64,000 bases of DNA from Flavobacterium sp. 90. GTDB taxonomy: Bacteria > Bacteroidota > Bacteroidia > Flavobacteriales > Flavobacteriaceae. Positions 46,388 to 53,903 of the stretch are shown one piece after another; within the stretch, counting starts at the first letter, position 1; every line of letters starts with the position of its first letter. A model generated the notes under the pieces. The model was not told where the DNA came from and searched no databases. It saw nothing but the letters and a program-made list of their open reading frames with translations. The position numbers and the translations under genes were made by a program. The stretch spans positions 6,510,001 to 6,574,000 of the forward strand of contig NZ_SMGE01000001.1 in the NCBI RefSeq assembly GCF_004339525.1, given 5' to 3'.

Positions 46388-46708
46388 ATGGATTTAATGG
46401 GAATGATGGGTAAACTTAAAGAAACCCAACAAAAAATTGAAGATACAAAAAAGCGTCTGGATACAGTTTTAATTGACGAACAAAGCGCTGATGGATTATT
46501 AAAAGTAACGCTTACCGCAAATAGAAAAGTAAAATCAATCTCTATCGACGACTCTTTACTGGAAGATAAAGAACAACTGGAAGATTACCTTGTAGTAACG
46601 CTAAACAAAGCAATAGAAAGAGCTACAAGCGTTAATGAGCAAGAACTTGATGCTGTTGCAAAAATGGATATGCCAATGATTCCAGGGATGGATAATTTGT
46701 TTAAATAA
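46388..46708 (+). CDS. YbaB/EbfC-family nucleoid-associated protein
   Basis: A 106-aa DNA-binding protein of the YbaB/EbfC family: an N-terminal helix ([20 protein letters not shown]), central strands ([17 protein letters not shown]) and a C-terminal helix, ending in a methionine- and proline-rich [12 protein letters not shown]. Members form dimers that bind DNA without strong sequence preference. In many bacteria the gene sits with dnaX and recR; here it is alone with a good promoter. Confidence 0.92.
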   Translation: MDLMGMMGKLKETQQKIEDTKKRLDTVLIDEQSADGLLKVTLTANRKVKSISIDDSLLEDKEQLEDYLVVTLNKAIERATSVNEQELDAVAKMDMPMIPGMDNLFK

Positions 46709-46895
46709 GGTTCAAAGGCTTAAAAAAGGTTTAGAGGGACAAAGGTTTTTTCGCTTAACGCATAAACTTTGAATTCTTCTCAATCAAAACAAAAAAAAAG
46801 AAAGACGCATTAAAAAAATGCGTCTTTCTTTTTTAAACTTTATAGCCTTGGACTTTTTTTTCAAAAACCTTTGTCCCTCTGAACCTTTGAACCTT
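46706..46895. repeat. Nested inverted repeat around a terminator
   Basis: The outer arms pair AAGGTTCAAAGG (46707-46718) with CCTTTGAACCTT (about 46884-46895) and AGAGGGACAAAGGTTTTT (about 46733-46750) with AAAAACCTTTGTCCCTCT (46863-46880). The inner part is the terminator hairpin at 46796-46834. The whole gap between ybaB and the threonine aldolase gene can therefore fold as one structure. Confidence 0.7.
46796..46834 (+). terminator. Bidirectional terminator between ybaB and threonine aldolase
   Basis: Stem AAAAGAAAGACGCATT / AATGCGTCTTTCTTTT, five-base loop, A-tract on the left and T-tract on the right, so it can end both convergent genes. Confidence 0.92.
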
Positions 46896-46910
46896 CTTAA
46901 AACCTTCTTC

Positions 46911-47930
46911 CTAAAACTTCTGAAGCGTTTCAATTACATACGTATGCATTACTTCTTTATAATCTAAATGCGTTACGATTCTCAATTTATTATGTCCCAT
47001 TGAACTTATTAAAATGTTCTTTAGTTTTAATTTTTCAATCAAAAGCTGATCGCTATAACCTTCGGCCAATGAGAAAATCAAAATATTGGTTTCAACTGGC
47101 TCAATATGAGACACCCAAGGTTTTGTGCTTAAAATTGCTGCAATTTCTTTGGCTCTTCTGTGATCTTCTGCAAGTCTTTCGATATTATTAGCCAAAGCAA
47201 ACAATCCGGCTGCTGCCAAATATCCAACCTGACGCATTCCCCCACCTAATATCTTTCTGATTCTCAACGCTCTACGGATATCAGCTTTAGTTCCAAGTAA
47301 AATAGAACCAATTGGAGCACCTAATCCTTTTGACAAACAAACCGAAATTGTATCGAAAATCGCTCCAAATTCCTTCGGGTTTTGTCTCTTGGCAACCAAT
47401 GCATTCCAAATTCTGGCTCCATCAAGATGAAACTTCAGATTATTTGCATCACAAACCTTCTTTATCTCTTTTAAATCATCTAATTCATAACAAGCTCCAC
47501 CACCTTTATTTGTTGTATTTTCTACACATACTAAACTCGTTAAAGGACTGTGGTAAAACTCGGGATCATTAATCGCTGCTGCAACCTGAGCTGCATTTAT
47601 CATTCCGCGATGTCCGTCTAACAAACAGCATGAAACGCCACTATTAAAAGAAACTCCTCCTCCTTCATAATGATAAACGTGTGCATATTTATCGGCAATT
47701 AATTGCTCTCCTGGCTGTGTATGTAATTTAATAGCGGTTTGGTTTGCCATAGTTCCTGACGGAAAAAAAAGTCCGGCTTCCATTCCAAAAAATTCAGCAA
47801 CTTTAGTCTCCAATTCAATAACTGTAGGATCTTGCCTGTATACGTCATCGCCAACATGAGCGTTAAACATATACTGCAACATTTCGTATGTTGGTTTGGT
47901 AATGGTATCGCTAATTAAATTTATTTCCAT
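46911..47930 (-). CDS. ltaE: Low-specificity L-threonine aldolase (PLP)
   Basis: A 339-aa fold-type I PLP enzyme that splits threonine or allo-threonine into glycine and acetaldehyde. It shows the family opening (LISDTITKPTYEMLQYMF), DDVYRQDPTV near residue 33, GLFFPSGTMANQTAIKLHTQ (about 54-73), the region LKFHLDGARIWNA, and the PLP lysine in SVCLSKGLGAPIGS (about 197-210). It supplies glycine for one-carbon metabolism and may work with GcvT, although the two genes are 40 kb apart. Confidence 0.92.
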   Translation of the reverse strand: MEINLISDTITKPTYEMLQYMFNAHVGDDVYRQDPTVIELETKVAEFFGMEAGLFFPSGTMANQTAIKLHTQPGEQLIADKYAHVYHYEGGGVSFNSGVSCCLLDGHRGMINAAQVAAAINDPEFYHSPLTSLVCVENTTNKGGGACYELDDLKEIKKVCDANNLKFHLDGARIWNALVAKRQNPKEFGAIFDTISVCLSKGLGAPIGSILLGTKADIRRALRIRKILGGGMRQVGYLAAAGLFALANNIERLAEDHRRAKEIAAILSTKPWVSHIEPVETNILIFSLAEGYSDQLLIEKLKLKNILISSMGHNKLRIVTHLDYKEVMHTYVIETLQKF

Positions 47931-48458
47931 ATTCTAAAAAGTGTATCTTTTTTGTGCAGCAAAATTACGTATTACAAACAGTTATTCTTGGTAAGTTTTA
48001 CTAAAATTTAACTTGTTACATACTATAAAACCAAATTAACGTAATATTTGCAAAAAACATATAAAACTAATATAATATTCTAAATCTGACTTATAATTTT
48101 AGAAACTATTTTACTTATTAAAATAATAAATCTATTTCACACATACACAATACTATAAACAATCATTGTCCGTGATAATTTTATAAGCAACATAATAACT
48201 TCTGATATTCTTAAACTAAATAACCTCTACACAAGTTGAATTTGCCTATGAAATCTATCCTATTATTCATCACTTAAACTTTTGAATATACTTTCTTATT
48301 CTGTTAAAATATTTTCAATATTCTGAAAACTATATCTTATTTTTGTACAACAAAATTACGTATTTACAAATCGTTCATTTTGATGAAGTTTGATCAAAAT
48401 CCAGTTTTTAAACAATTACGTAATATTTACAAAAAACCTATAAAACCATTATTAATTT
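47931..48458. other. 528-bp gap with a diverged duplicated leader
   Basis: Two diverged copies of about 100 bp are visible: 47957-48075 and 48349-48450. Both contain CAAAATTACGTATT(T)ACAAA near the start and ACGTAATATTT(G/A)CAAAAAAC.TATAAAAC near the end. The second copy ends right before the prfB start codon. The 270 bp between them are AT-rich with no gene seen. The copies may be duplicated promoter regions. Confidence 0.5.
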
Positions 48459-49557
48459 ATGACAACTACCGAGCAAATAAAAGGTATTGTGGAGCGCCTT
48501 GGTGCGTTGAGGAGGTATCTTTGACGTTGATGCCAAGCTAATCGAAATTGCCAACGAAGAAGAAAAAACCTTCGCACCCGACTTTTGGAACAATGCAAAA
48601 GAAGCCGAAGTCATTGTAAAAAACCTTCGAAACAAGAAAAAATGGATCGAAGATTACAACAAAGCCATCGAACTTACAGATGAATTGCAACTGGCGTATG
48701 ATTTCTATAAAGAAGGAGAACTTTCTGCAGAAGAATTAGACGAACATTACAACATTACACAAACTCATATCGAAAACATTGAGTTCAAAAACATGCTTTC
48801 TGACGAAGGTGACAGTTTAAGTGCCGTAGTGCAAATTACCGCCGGCGCCGGAGGAACTGAAAGTTGTGATTGGGCAGGAATGCTGATGCGTATGTATATG
48901 ATGTGGGGCGAAAGTTATGGTTACAAAATAAAAGAACTGAACTTTCAGGCTGGCGAGGTTGCCGGAATCAAAACCGTTACACTCGAGTTTGAAGGTGATT
49001 ATTCTTTTGGATATTTAAAAGGAGAAAATGGTGTACATCGTTTAGTCAGAATTTCTCCTTTTGATAGTAATGCCAAACGTCACACTTCATTTGCTTCTGT
49101 TTATGTTTATCCGCTTGTTGATGATAGTATCGAAATCGACATTAATCCTGCCGATATCGAAATTACAACTTCTCGTTCTAGTGGAGCCGGAGGACAAAAC
49201 GTAAATAAGGTAGAGACCAAAGTACAATTAGTACACAAACCTACCGGAATTCAGATTCAGTGTTCTGAAACCAGATCCCAGCAAGACAACAGACAGCGTG
49301 CCATGCAAATGTTACGTTCACAATTGTATGAAATCGAATTGAAAAAACAACAAGCACAACGTGCCGATATTGAAGCCGGAAAAATGAAAATCGAATGGGG
49401 TTCGCAAATACGTAATTATGTAATGCAACCTTATAAATTAGTAAAAGACGTTCGCACAGGTTATGAAACCAGCGATGTTGATGGCGTTATGAACGGAAAT
49501 ATTGACCCATTTCTGAAAGCATTCCTGATGATGATGGGACAAAAAGAGGAAGAATAG
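48459..49557 (+). CDS. prfB: Peptide chain release factor 2, with programmed +1 frameshift
   Basis: A 365-aa RF2 (UAA/UGA-specific), made from two frames. Zero frame runs from ATG 48459 to CTT 48519-48521 followed by an in-frame TGA (48522-48524). Skipping the T at 48522 continues in the +1 frame from GAC 48523 to 49557. The site is the classic autoregulatory one: AGGAGG about 3 bases before CTTTGAC, where low RF2 favours the shift. The 290-residue frame that begins at 48685 is therefore only the C-terminal part. Key motifs are SPF ([10 protein letters not shown]) for stop recognition and [15 protein letters not shown] for peptidyl-tRNA hydrolysis. Ribosomal factor in the cytosol. Confidence 0.95.
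48511..48525 (+). promoter_or_regulatory. RF2 recoding site
   Basis: GGAGGTATCTTTGAC: an internal Shine-Dalgarno-like AGGAGG, the slippery CTT and the early TGA stop followed by C. It is the same arrangement as in E. coli prfB. Flavobacteria seldom use Shine-Dalgarno initiation, so its preservation here is notable. Confidence 0.95.
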
Positions 49558-49643
49558 TTATTAGTATTCAGTATTCGGTCGCAGTTTTCAGTAAACTGAG
49601 ACTCAATACTGAGACTGTAAACCGTAAACTAAATAAAAAAGCT

Positions 49644-50090
49644 ATGATCAAGTGGGCAGACATAATTCGTTATACAAATAAAGGAAATCCGGTTCCGGAG
49701 AAAAGAGTCGAGAAAACACCGGAAGAATGGAAACAGATCTTAACGCCTGAAGAATTTCAGGTAACACGCTTAAAAGGTACCGAAAGATCTTTTAGTTCTG
49801 AACTTTGCAGTTTGTTTGATCCGGGAATCTATGAATGTAAATGTTGTGGAACTTTGCTTTTTGATGCTTCAGAAAAGTTTGAATCAGGAACAGGCTGGCC
49901 CTCTTTTACACAACCTCTAAAAGAAAATGCAATCGCATATCATGCCGATAAATCATACGGAATGATTCGCGTTGAAGTTGTTTGCAATACTTGTGATGCG
50001 CATCTGGGACACGTTTTTCCTGATGGACCCGAGCCAAGTGGTTTGCGATATTGTATTAATGCTATTTCGTTATCCAAAATAACAGAATAA
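49644..50090 (+). CDS. msrB: Peptide-methionine (R)-S-oxide reductase
   Basis: A 148-aa repair enzyme that reduces methionine-R-sulphoxide in proteins. It has the two zinc CxxC pairs (YECKCCGTLLF and VVCNTCDAHLGHVF), the substrate region GTGWPSFTQP and the catalytic Cys in LRYCINAISL. No signal peptide, so it is the cytosolic form. It lies 86 bp after prfB on the same strand; the spacer contains CAGTATTCAGT-like repeats, so co-transcription is uncertain. Confidence 0.94.
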   Translation: MIKWADIIRYTNKGNPVPEKRVEKTPEEWKQILTPEEFQVTRLKGTERSFSSELCSLFDPGIYECKCCGTLLFDASEKFESGTGWPSFTQPLKENAIAYHADKSYGMIRVEVVCNTCDAHLGHVFPDGPEPSGLRYCINAISLSKITE

Positions 50091-50097
50091 ATATTTT

Positions 50098-50135
50098 AAA
50101 AGCGATTCCTTTTTTCAAAAGTGAATCGCTTTTTA
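50098..50135 (+). terminator. Intrinsic terminator after msrB
   Basis: Arms AAAAGCGATTC / GAATCGCTTTTT with a 14-base loop, 8 bp after the stop codon. Confidence 0.85.
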
Positions 50136-50160
50136 CATTTTAACCTAAGCTCAAAAAATA

Positions 50161-50706
50161 ATGCAAACCTATATTGCTTTTCTGCGTGGCATAAATGTCA
50201 GTGGACAAAAACTTATTAAAATGGAAACTTTAAGATCCATATTAACAGAGCTTCCCATTGAAAAAATAAGCACTTATATTCAGAGCGGAAATATTATTTT
50301 TACTAGTAATCTTACTAATATTTCCGATTTAGAAAATCAGATCGCAAATAGTATCGAAAAACATTTTGGCTATCAGGTTCCTGTGTTAATTTTAACTCTT
50401 AAAGAATTACAAAAATGCGCTGAACAAAATCCATATTCTGATCATAATATAAATGATCCTGCACAGCCATATGTTACTTTTTTATCAAAAGAACCAGCAA
50501 TTACAGATCTTGAGCTTTTTAAATCAATCGATTTCAGAGAAGATAAACACATAACAATCAACAAAGTAATGTATATCATCTATCCCAATCCAACAGGAAA
50601 TTCAAAACTTACAAATAGCATAATCGAGAGCAAACTAAAAGTAAAAGCAACGACCAGAAACTGGAAAACAATTAATAAATTGATAGAATTAATGTTAATT
50701 TTGTAA
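50161..50706 (+). CDS. DUF1697 family protein
   Basis: A 181-aa cytosolic protein with the typical DUF1697 opening YIAFLRGINVSGQKLIKM and the following TYIQSGNIIFTS segment; the C-terminal KATTRNWKTINKLIEL is also family-like. Biochemical function is unknown. The fold is expected to be alpha/beta. It lies between a terminator and lpxD with 115 bp to the next gene, so it is probably expressed alone. Confidence 0.88.
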   Translation: MQTYIAFLRGINVSGQKLIKMETLRSILTELPIEKISTYIQSGNIIFTSNLTNISDLENQIANSIEKHFGYQVPVLILTLKELQKCAEQNPYSDHNINDPAQPYVTFLSKEPAITDLELFKSIDFREDKHITINKVMYIIYPNPTGNSKLTNSIIESKLKVKATTRNWKTINKLIELMLIL

Positions 50707-50821
50707 TATTAGGAGCATTATTTTAAACACTTTTTAACAAACACAAAAAAAATATTAGGTAATTAGAATCTAATTGATTTTATTTGGCAAAAATTAACCC
50801 TAAGTCAATTAAATTTACTCA

Positions 50822-51820
50822 ATGAAATCCTATTCAATTCAAGAAATCAATGAAGTTATAAATGGCGTAATTTACGGCAATACTTCACAAAGCATTACTG
50901 CAACAGAGCAATTAGAAAAAGCTACAACTTCAGAAATTTCATTTATAGGAAACAAAAAATACGAAAAATTTTGGTCTGCTTCAAATGCAGCTGTTGCAGT
51001 AGTTAACGAAGATATTTCGATAGAACCAGGAGAAAATCGCGCTTTTATAAAAGTAAAAAATGCCGATTTAGCAATGTCTCAGATTTTGGCTCTTTTTGCC
51101 CCTCCTACTCCTTTATTTCACAATGACATTCACAGAACAGCTGTTGTAGATGAAACCGCAATTATTGGCGAAGGCGCAAGAATTGGTGCTGGTTGCTACA
51201 TTGGACCAAAAGTTGAAATTGGTGCTTACACTACTATTTATCCAAACGTAACAATTCTGGACGAATGTACTATTGGTAAAAACACGATTATTTGGTCAGG
51301 AACAGTAGTTCGCGAACGTTGTCATATTGGTAACGATTGTATTATTCACCCTAATGCAACAATTGGAGCTGACGGTTTTGGATTTCGTCCTTGCAGCGAA
51401 AAAGGTTTGGTGAAAATTCCACAAATCGGAAATGTAATTATCGGAAACGGAGTTGAAATTGGTGCAAACACTTGTGTTGACCGAGGTAAATTTAGCTCAA
51501 CAGTTCTGGGAGATGGTTGCAAAATTGATAATTTAGTTCAAATTGGACATAATAGTAAATTAGGTAAATTTTGTATTATGGCCGGAAACAGCGGTTTAGC
51601 AGGTTCTGTAACTTTAGGAAACGGAGTTATCATTGGCGGAAGCGCTTCTATAAAAGACCACACCACTATTGGCGACGGAGCTATTGTAGGTGCAGGTTCT
51701 GGTGTAGTTGGTGATGTTGCTGCTGGAAAAACAATGTTAGGATATCCTGCTGTTGAAGCTCGTGATGCTCTAAAACAATGGGCAATTCTAAAAAGAATGG
51801 TTTGCGATTCTAAAAAATAA
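50822..51820 (+). CDS. lpxD: UDP-3-O-acylglucosamine N-acyltransferase (LpxD-like)
   Basis: A 332-aa enzyme of lipid A synthesis that adds the second hydroxyacyl chain to UDP-3-O-acylglucosamine. Residues about 1-100 are the N-terminal uridine-binding domain (SFIGNKKYEKFW). After it comes a left-handed beta-helix with hexapeptide repeats (IIGEGARIGAGCYIGPKVEI). The expected catalytic His lies in LVQIGHNSKLG, and the family segment PNATIGADGFGFRP precedes it. It is not in an lpx cluster here, so it may be a second LpxD copy; that cannot be tested from this window. Confidence 0.9.
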   Translation: MKSYSIQEINEVINGVIYGNTSQSITATEQLEKATTSEISFIGNKKYEKFWSASNAAVAVVNEDISIEPGENRAFIKVKNADLAMSQILALFAPPTPLFHNDIHRTAVVDETAIIGEGARIGAGCYIGPKVEIGAYTTIYPNVTILDECTIGKNTIIWSGTVVRERCHIGNDCIIHPNATIGADGFGFRPCSEKGLVKIPQIGNVIIGNGVEIGANTCVDRGKFSSTVLGDGCKIDNLVQIGHNSKLGKFCIMAGNSGLAGSVTLGNGVIIGGSASIKDHTTIGDGAIVGAGSGVVGDVAAGKTMLGYPAVEARDALKQWAILKRMVCDSKK

Positions 51821-51841
51821 CAAAAGACCTTTAGATATATA

Positions 51842-51872
51842 AAAAAAACAGAAGCTAAGCTTCTGTTTTTTT
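51842..51872. terminator. Bidirectional terminator after lpxD
   Basis: Arms AAAAAACAGAAGC / GCTTCTGTTTTTT with a three-base loop, T-tracts on both strands, between two convergent genes. Confidence 0.9.
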
Positions 51873-51876
51873 TGTT

Positions 51877-52083
51877 TTATAACGCTTCACATTCAAAGCC
51901 AATCACTTTCATAAAGAAGATAACCTTCTCGATGATATTATCTTTACACTCAAATCGTAAAATATTATCACAATCTTCAAGATCAAAATTCCATTTCGAA
52001 TTCGGAAACAACTGATCTAGTTTAGGTGTAATTTTCTTTATTTTCGATTCACTATCAACGTTTGTTTTAAATACTAAAACCAT
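51877..52083 (-). CDS. Small HMA-like unknown protein
   Basis: A 68-aa cytosolic protein. The pattern FKTNV, a helix (KIKKITPKLDQL), WNFDLEDCDNILRFE and VIFFMKVIGFECEAL fits a ferredoxin-like beta-alpha-beta fold as in heavy-metal-associated domains, but the metal-binding CxxC is absent, so metal binding is not supported. Short homologues seem common in Flavobacteria. Function unknown. Confidence 0.65.
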   Translation of the reverse strand: MVLVFKTNVDSESKIKKITPKLDQLFPNSKWNFDLEDCDNILRFECKDNIIEKVIFFMKVIGFECEAL

Positions 52084-52120
52084 TATTTAATTCTTTATAT
52101 TCATTTAACAATCCTAAATT

Positions 52121-52278
52121 ATTTAACCGCAAAGCGCGCTAAGATTTTACATAATATACATAACAGAAAACACAAAGTTCGCAAAGCTTCATCGACACAA
52201 AGCTTTGCGAACTTTGTGTTTTTTATAAAACCCAGTAGGTTAAGAAAAACTTAGCGCACTTTGCGGTTAAAAAATCGC
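52121..52278. repeat. Large double-stem intergenic palindrome
   Basis: Outer arms TTAACCGCAAAGCGCGCTAA (52121-52140) and AACTTAGCGCACTTTGCGGTTAA (about 52248-52270) enclose an inner perfect hairpin, AACACAAAGTTCGCAAAGCTT (52168-52188) against AAAGCTTTGCGAACTTTGTGTT (about 52198-52219). No gene inside. The GCGGTTAAA ends are shared with the CTTTGCG repeats elsewhere in the window. Confidence 0.8.
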
Positions 52279-52300
52279 TGCTACAGATTTTAATTAATCT

Positions 52301-52612
52301 TTATCTGACCTCAATTTTACTTAAAATTCGGCGATCGATATAAAAAGTCCCAAACGGAATTATACACGCCAAAAGCACTTTCCATGTTGTGTCTTTAAAT
52401 TTCCAGTTTTGCTCTACGCCTACACTTAAAGTATTAAAAACAAAAAGTAAAAACAGCGCACCATGAATCGTACCAACTGGTCTGGTTAAAAAAGGCTGTT
52501 CAAAAATATATTTTAAAGGCATTGCTATAAAAAGTAAAATCAATAAGGAGGTTCCTTCTAAAAAGCCAATAATTCGTAATCTTCCGGTATTTGTTTGCAG
52601 TAAATTTTTCAT
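52301..52612 (-). CDS. DUF3817 membrane protein
   Basis: A 103-aa protein with three membrane spans and the DUF3817 pattern: RLRIIGFLEGTSLLILLFIA, PLKYIFEQP, and GTIHGALFLLFVF with conserved Gly-x-x-His. Role unknown. It is 5 bp downstream of the TetR-controlled membrane gene, so it belongs to the same operon. Confidence 0.88.
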   Translation of the reverse strand: MKNLLQTNTGRLRIIGFLEGTSLLILLFIAMPLKYIFEQPFLTRPVGTIHGALFLLFVFNTLSVGVEQNWKFKDTTWKVLLACIIPFGTFYIDRRILSKIEVR

Positions 52613-52617
52613 GATTT

Positions 52618-53076
52618 TTATCTATAATAAGGTCTGTTTGCTAAAGGTGAAAAAGGCCACGGAATGGCAATAAAAATAATCAGTAAGGCGATCGAAAACC
52701 AAAGTAACATAGTTTTAAACTTATCCTCATCAGCGGCTTTTCTTTTGGCTAAAGCTGAACCAATTGTGATTAAAACTATAGAAATCAGCATCAGGAAAAT
52801 ATGAAGTAATCCAAAAAAGGCAAATTCTTTATTCTGAATTCCTTCTTTGAAGTTTTTCCAAAAATATTTCACAATCGGATTTTGAACATAAATTAAAATC
52901 CAAAAAATTAATTGAATATGAGCGATGGTTGCAGTCCAATGTCTGACGGAATTGTCGGTTTTGGAGAAAGGTAAATGTAAAGAATAGCCTTTGTAAGCTC
53001 TAAAAATCGAGTATAACAAGCTTCCTAATACAAACCATCTGAGGATAGAATGGCAAAATAATAGCATATAATACAT
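52618..53076 (-). CDS. TetR-controlled integral membrane protein, unknown function
   Basis: I start at ATG 53076 (MYYMLLFCHSILRWFVLGSL), 152 aa; an upstream ATG at 53100 would lie at or before the probable transcription start. About four membrane spans are visible: residues 3-22, 45-67, 90-113 and 120-142. His and Trp residues near membrane faces (CHSILRWF, RHWTATIAHIQLIFW) recall small cytochrome b-like or DoxX-like proteins, but no haem motif can be confirmed. It is followed by the DUF3817 gene 5 bp away and preceded by a palindromic operator. Confidence 0.7.
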   Translation of the reverse strand: MYYMLLFCHSILRWFVLGSLLYSIFRAYKGYSLHLPFSKTDNSVRHWTATIAHIQLIFWILIYVQNPIVKYFWKNFKEGIQNKEFAFFGLLHIFLMLISIVLITIGSALAKRKAADEDKFKTMLLWFSIALLIIFIAIPWPFSPLANRPYYR

Positions 53077-53097
53077 TGTTTTTTGATTATGACAATG

Positions 53098-53134
53098 CAA
53101 ATATATCTAAAAACATACTAAGTAGTATGTTTTT
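53098..53134 (-). promoter_or_regulatory. Promoter with TetR operator for the DUF3817 operon
   Basis: On the minus strand TATATTTG (53105-53098) is a perfect -7 element, 22 bp before ATG 53076. Directly upstream lies a 26-bp palindrome, AAAAACATACTA-AG-TAGTATGTTTTT (53109-53134), filling the spacer where RNA polymerase must bind. The same TAGTATG arm occurs in the tetR leader (53744-53756). Confidence 0.75.
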
Positions 53135-53145
53135 GAAATGTAATT

Positions 53146-53736
53146 TTATTTTAAACTGTTGAGGTAATTCTTAAACTCCTTTAAATAACCAAAATAGCAC
53201 GAATTATCATCTTGAAGTTTTCCAAAATTTCGAATTCCCCAATAGCCTGACATAATAAAATATGAGACTTGTTTTCCATTCACATCTTTCCTGATTAATC
53301 CGGATTTTTGTGCTTCAGAAACTGCTTTTTCTATCGTTTCCATCCATTGATTAACAAGAGAAGACAAAGCCTGACTAAATTGATTATTCCAAGGTGTCAT
53401 TTCTTGTGTTAAATTTCCAACAGGACAACCATATTTTACCTGCAAAAAAGGATCTTCAAGAAGTAAATACGAAATCATATTATAAAAATCTTCCACTGGA
53501 TTTCCTGAATTTTCAATTGGTCCTATAAAATTCTGAAGCATTGTAGGTTTCAAAATCTCTTCGATAATTGCAACTCCCATTTCGTCTTTCGTTTTAAAAT
53601 GGTAATAAAACGCACCTTTTGTAACTTGTGTAGTCGCAATTATATCATCAATACTCGTTGTTTGATATCCTCTTGAATAAATTAATTCAAATGCTTTCTG
53701 CAAAATTGTAAGTCTTGTATTCGCCGCTTTTGACAT
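53146..53736 (-). CDS. TetR/AcrR-family repressor
   Basis: A 196-aa repressor from ATG 53736 (MSKAANTRLTILQKAFELIY); a GTG nine bases upstream is less likely. The DNA-binding domain shows the family HTH: TTSIDDIIATTQVTKGAFYYHFKTKDEM (residues about 27-54; shown in part: VTKGAFYYHFKTKDEM). The C-terminal ligand domain has a Cys in YGCPVGNLTQE, a segment seen in YxaF/LmrA-like regulators; the ligand is unknown. It probably represses the membrane-gene pair downstream and itself, because matching palindromes lie before both. Confidence 0.88.
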   Translation of the reverse strand: MSKAANTRLTILQKAFELIYSRGYQTTSIDDIIATTQVTKGAFYYHFKTKDEMGVAIIEEILKPTMLQNFIGPIENSGNPVEDFYNMISYLLLEDPFLQVKYGCPVGNLTQEMTPWNNQFSQALSSLVNQWMETIEKAVSEAQKSGLIRKDVNGKQVSYFIMSGYWGIRNFGKLQDDNSCYFGYLKEFKNYLNSLK

Positions 53737-53741
53737 AAAAA

Positions 53742-53770
53742 ACACTAATTAGTATGAAAAAGCAAATTTA
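53742..53770 (-). promoter_or_regulatory. tetR promoter and autoregulatory operator
   Basis: On the minus strand the -7 element TAAATTTG lies at 53770-53763. ACTAATTAGT (53744-53753) inside CACTAATTAGTATG is a palindrome sharing the TAGTATG arm with the operator at 53109-53134 and lies in the short leader before ATG 53736. Confidence 0.6.
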
Positions 53771-53903
53771 AGATAAAAAAAATGACATAATTCACTTTAG
53801 CCAATTAACATAGTAATCGCACTTTTTCAATTTATAAAATTATGTGGGTTTCAATTGATTTTGTAAATTAGCCAACACTATTTTGTAAAAACATCAATTT
53901 CTT

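Noticed and set aside
48438..48635. Minus-strand 65-codon frame across the prfB start
   Set aside because: It is the antisense shadow of the first RF2 codons, which are supported by the recoding site and family match.
48685..49557. A separate 290-aa release factor gene starting at 48685
   Set aside because: The frame continues upstream to the RF2 recoding site and joins in +1 shift to the ATG at 48459, giving the normal 365-aa length.
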